From NCBI GenBank assembly GCA_903911085.1, contig CAIWCC010000241.1:24557-88556 (forward strand): a DNA stretch of 64,000 nt, read 5' to 3'. This DNA is from an uncultured Bacteroidales bacterium (lineage in GTDB: Bacteria; Bacteroidota; Bacteroidia; Bacteroidales; Paludibacteraceae). Under the pieces are notes generated by a model, which saw nothing but the letters and a program-made list of their open reading frames with translations, searched no databases and was not told the DNA's origin. Positions within the stretch are counted from its first letter, which is position 1, and every line of letters starts with the position of its first letter. This document shows positions 63,845 to 64,000 of this stretch, piece after piece. A program made the position numbers and the translations under genes.

Positions 63845-64000
63845 CCATCAATAAATTTGTTGATTTATTATAATAATTATCAATTTTATAATTTCCTTTA
63901 ATTTACTAAGCAGTTGTAAATATTGATTTATTAAAACGATTTATAAAAAAAACAAGCTAGCCCTTAACAATTAGGTTTTTGATCAATGGAAATAATACCA

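Overview
The window is AT-rich DNA from a member of the Bacteroidota, most likely a Bacteroidales of the Paludibacter/Prevotella kind. The evidence is a SusC/SusD pair, type IX secretion (T9SS) C-terminal sorting domains, Bacteroidetes-type promoters (TAnnTTTG at -7), lipoproteins with acidic residues just after the lipobox cysteine, and an almost complete lack of strong Shine-Dalgarno sequences. No rRNA, tRNA, phage, CRISPR array or complete insertion sequence was seen.

Region 1 (1-24.3 kb, minus strand) is a surface/polysaccharide-use region. It holds a partial beta-helix protein (runs off the left edge), two giant repetitive T9SS proteins that share an N-terminal module (1774-5523 and 15165-20663), a SusC-SusD-DUF5017 lipoprotein-GH43 utilisation locus (14421 down to 5743), and an unusual alpha/beta-hydrolase + beta-helix + T9SS fusion (20829-24215). 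Five separate promoters here carry the same architecture: two 9-bp direct repeats exactly 21 bp apart, ending 28-29 bp upstream of a TAnnTTTG -7 box. I read this as one regulon under a regulator that is not in the window.

Region 2 (24.5-44.2 kb) is mostly housekeeping: purL, a MurU-like nucleotidyltransferase next to an AmgK-like kinase fused to a RapZ C-terminal domain, an ABC-F ATPase, a frameshifted PIN toxin with its antitoxin, a metallophosphoesterase lipoprotein, an outer-membrane protein, recX, a UPF0104 flippase-like protein, a GtrA protein, rsmA, corA, a MetY/MetB-type PLP enzyme, pheT and hisC.

Region 3 (44.5 kb to the right edge, plus strand) looks like one functional system. A hybrid sensor kinase, a REC-histidine kinase and a sigma54-dependent NtrC-type regulator are followed by three tandem paralogous LruC-domain lipoproteins. 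Each lipoprotein gene has its own sigma54-type -24/-12 promoter, an upstream dyad (CTTC[GA]TTTTCGA) at a fixed 91-92 bp from the -24 GG, and a long terminator-like hairpin. Then follow a stand-alone receiver, a sugar transferase with a degenerate receiver-like N-terminus, a half-length TolC-like protein, a Wzc-like chain-length protein with a degraded kinase domain, and an O-antigen ligase/polymerase family protein. I infer that phosphorelay signals switch on surface lipoproteins together with an exopolysaccharide. This regulated lipoprotein/exopolysaccharide module is the best candidate here for a little-described system.

All functional calls come from reading the sequence. No database search, alignment program or structure prediction was run.
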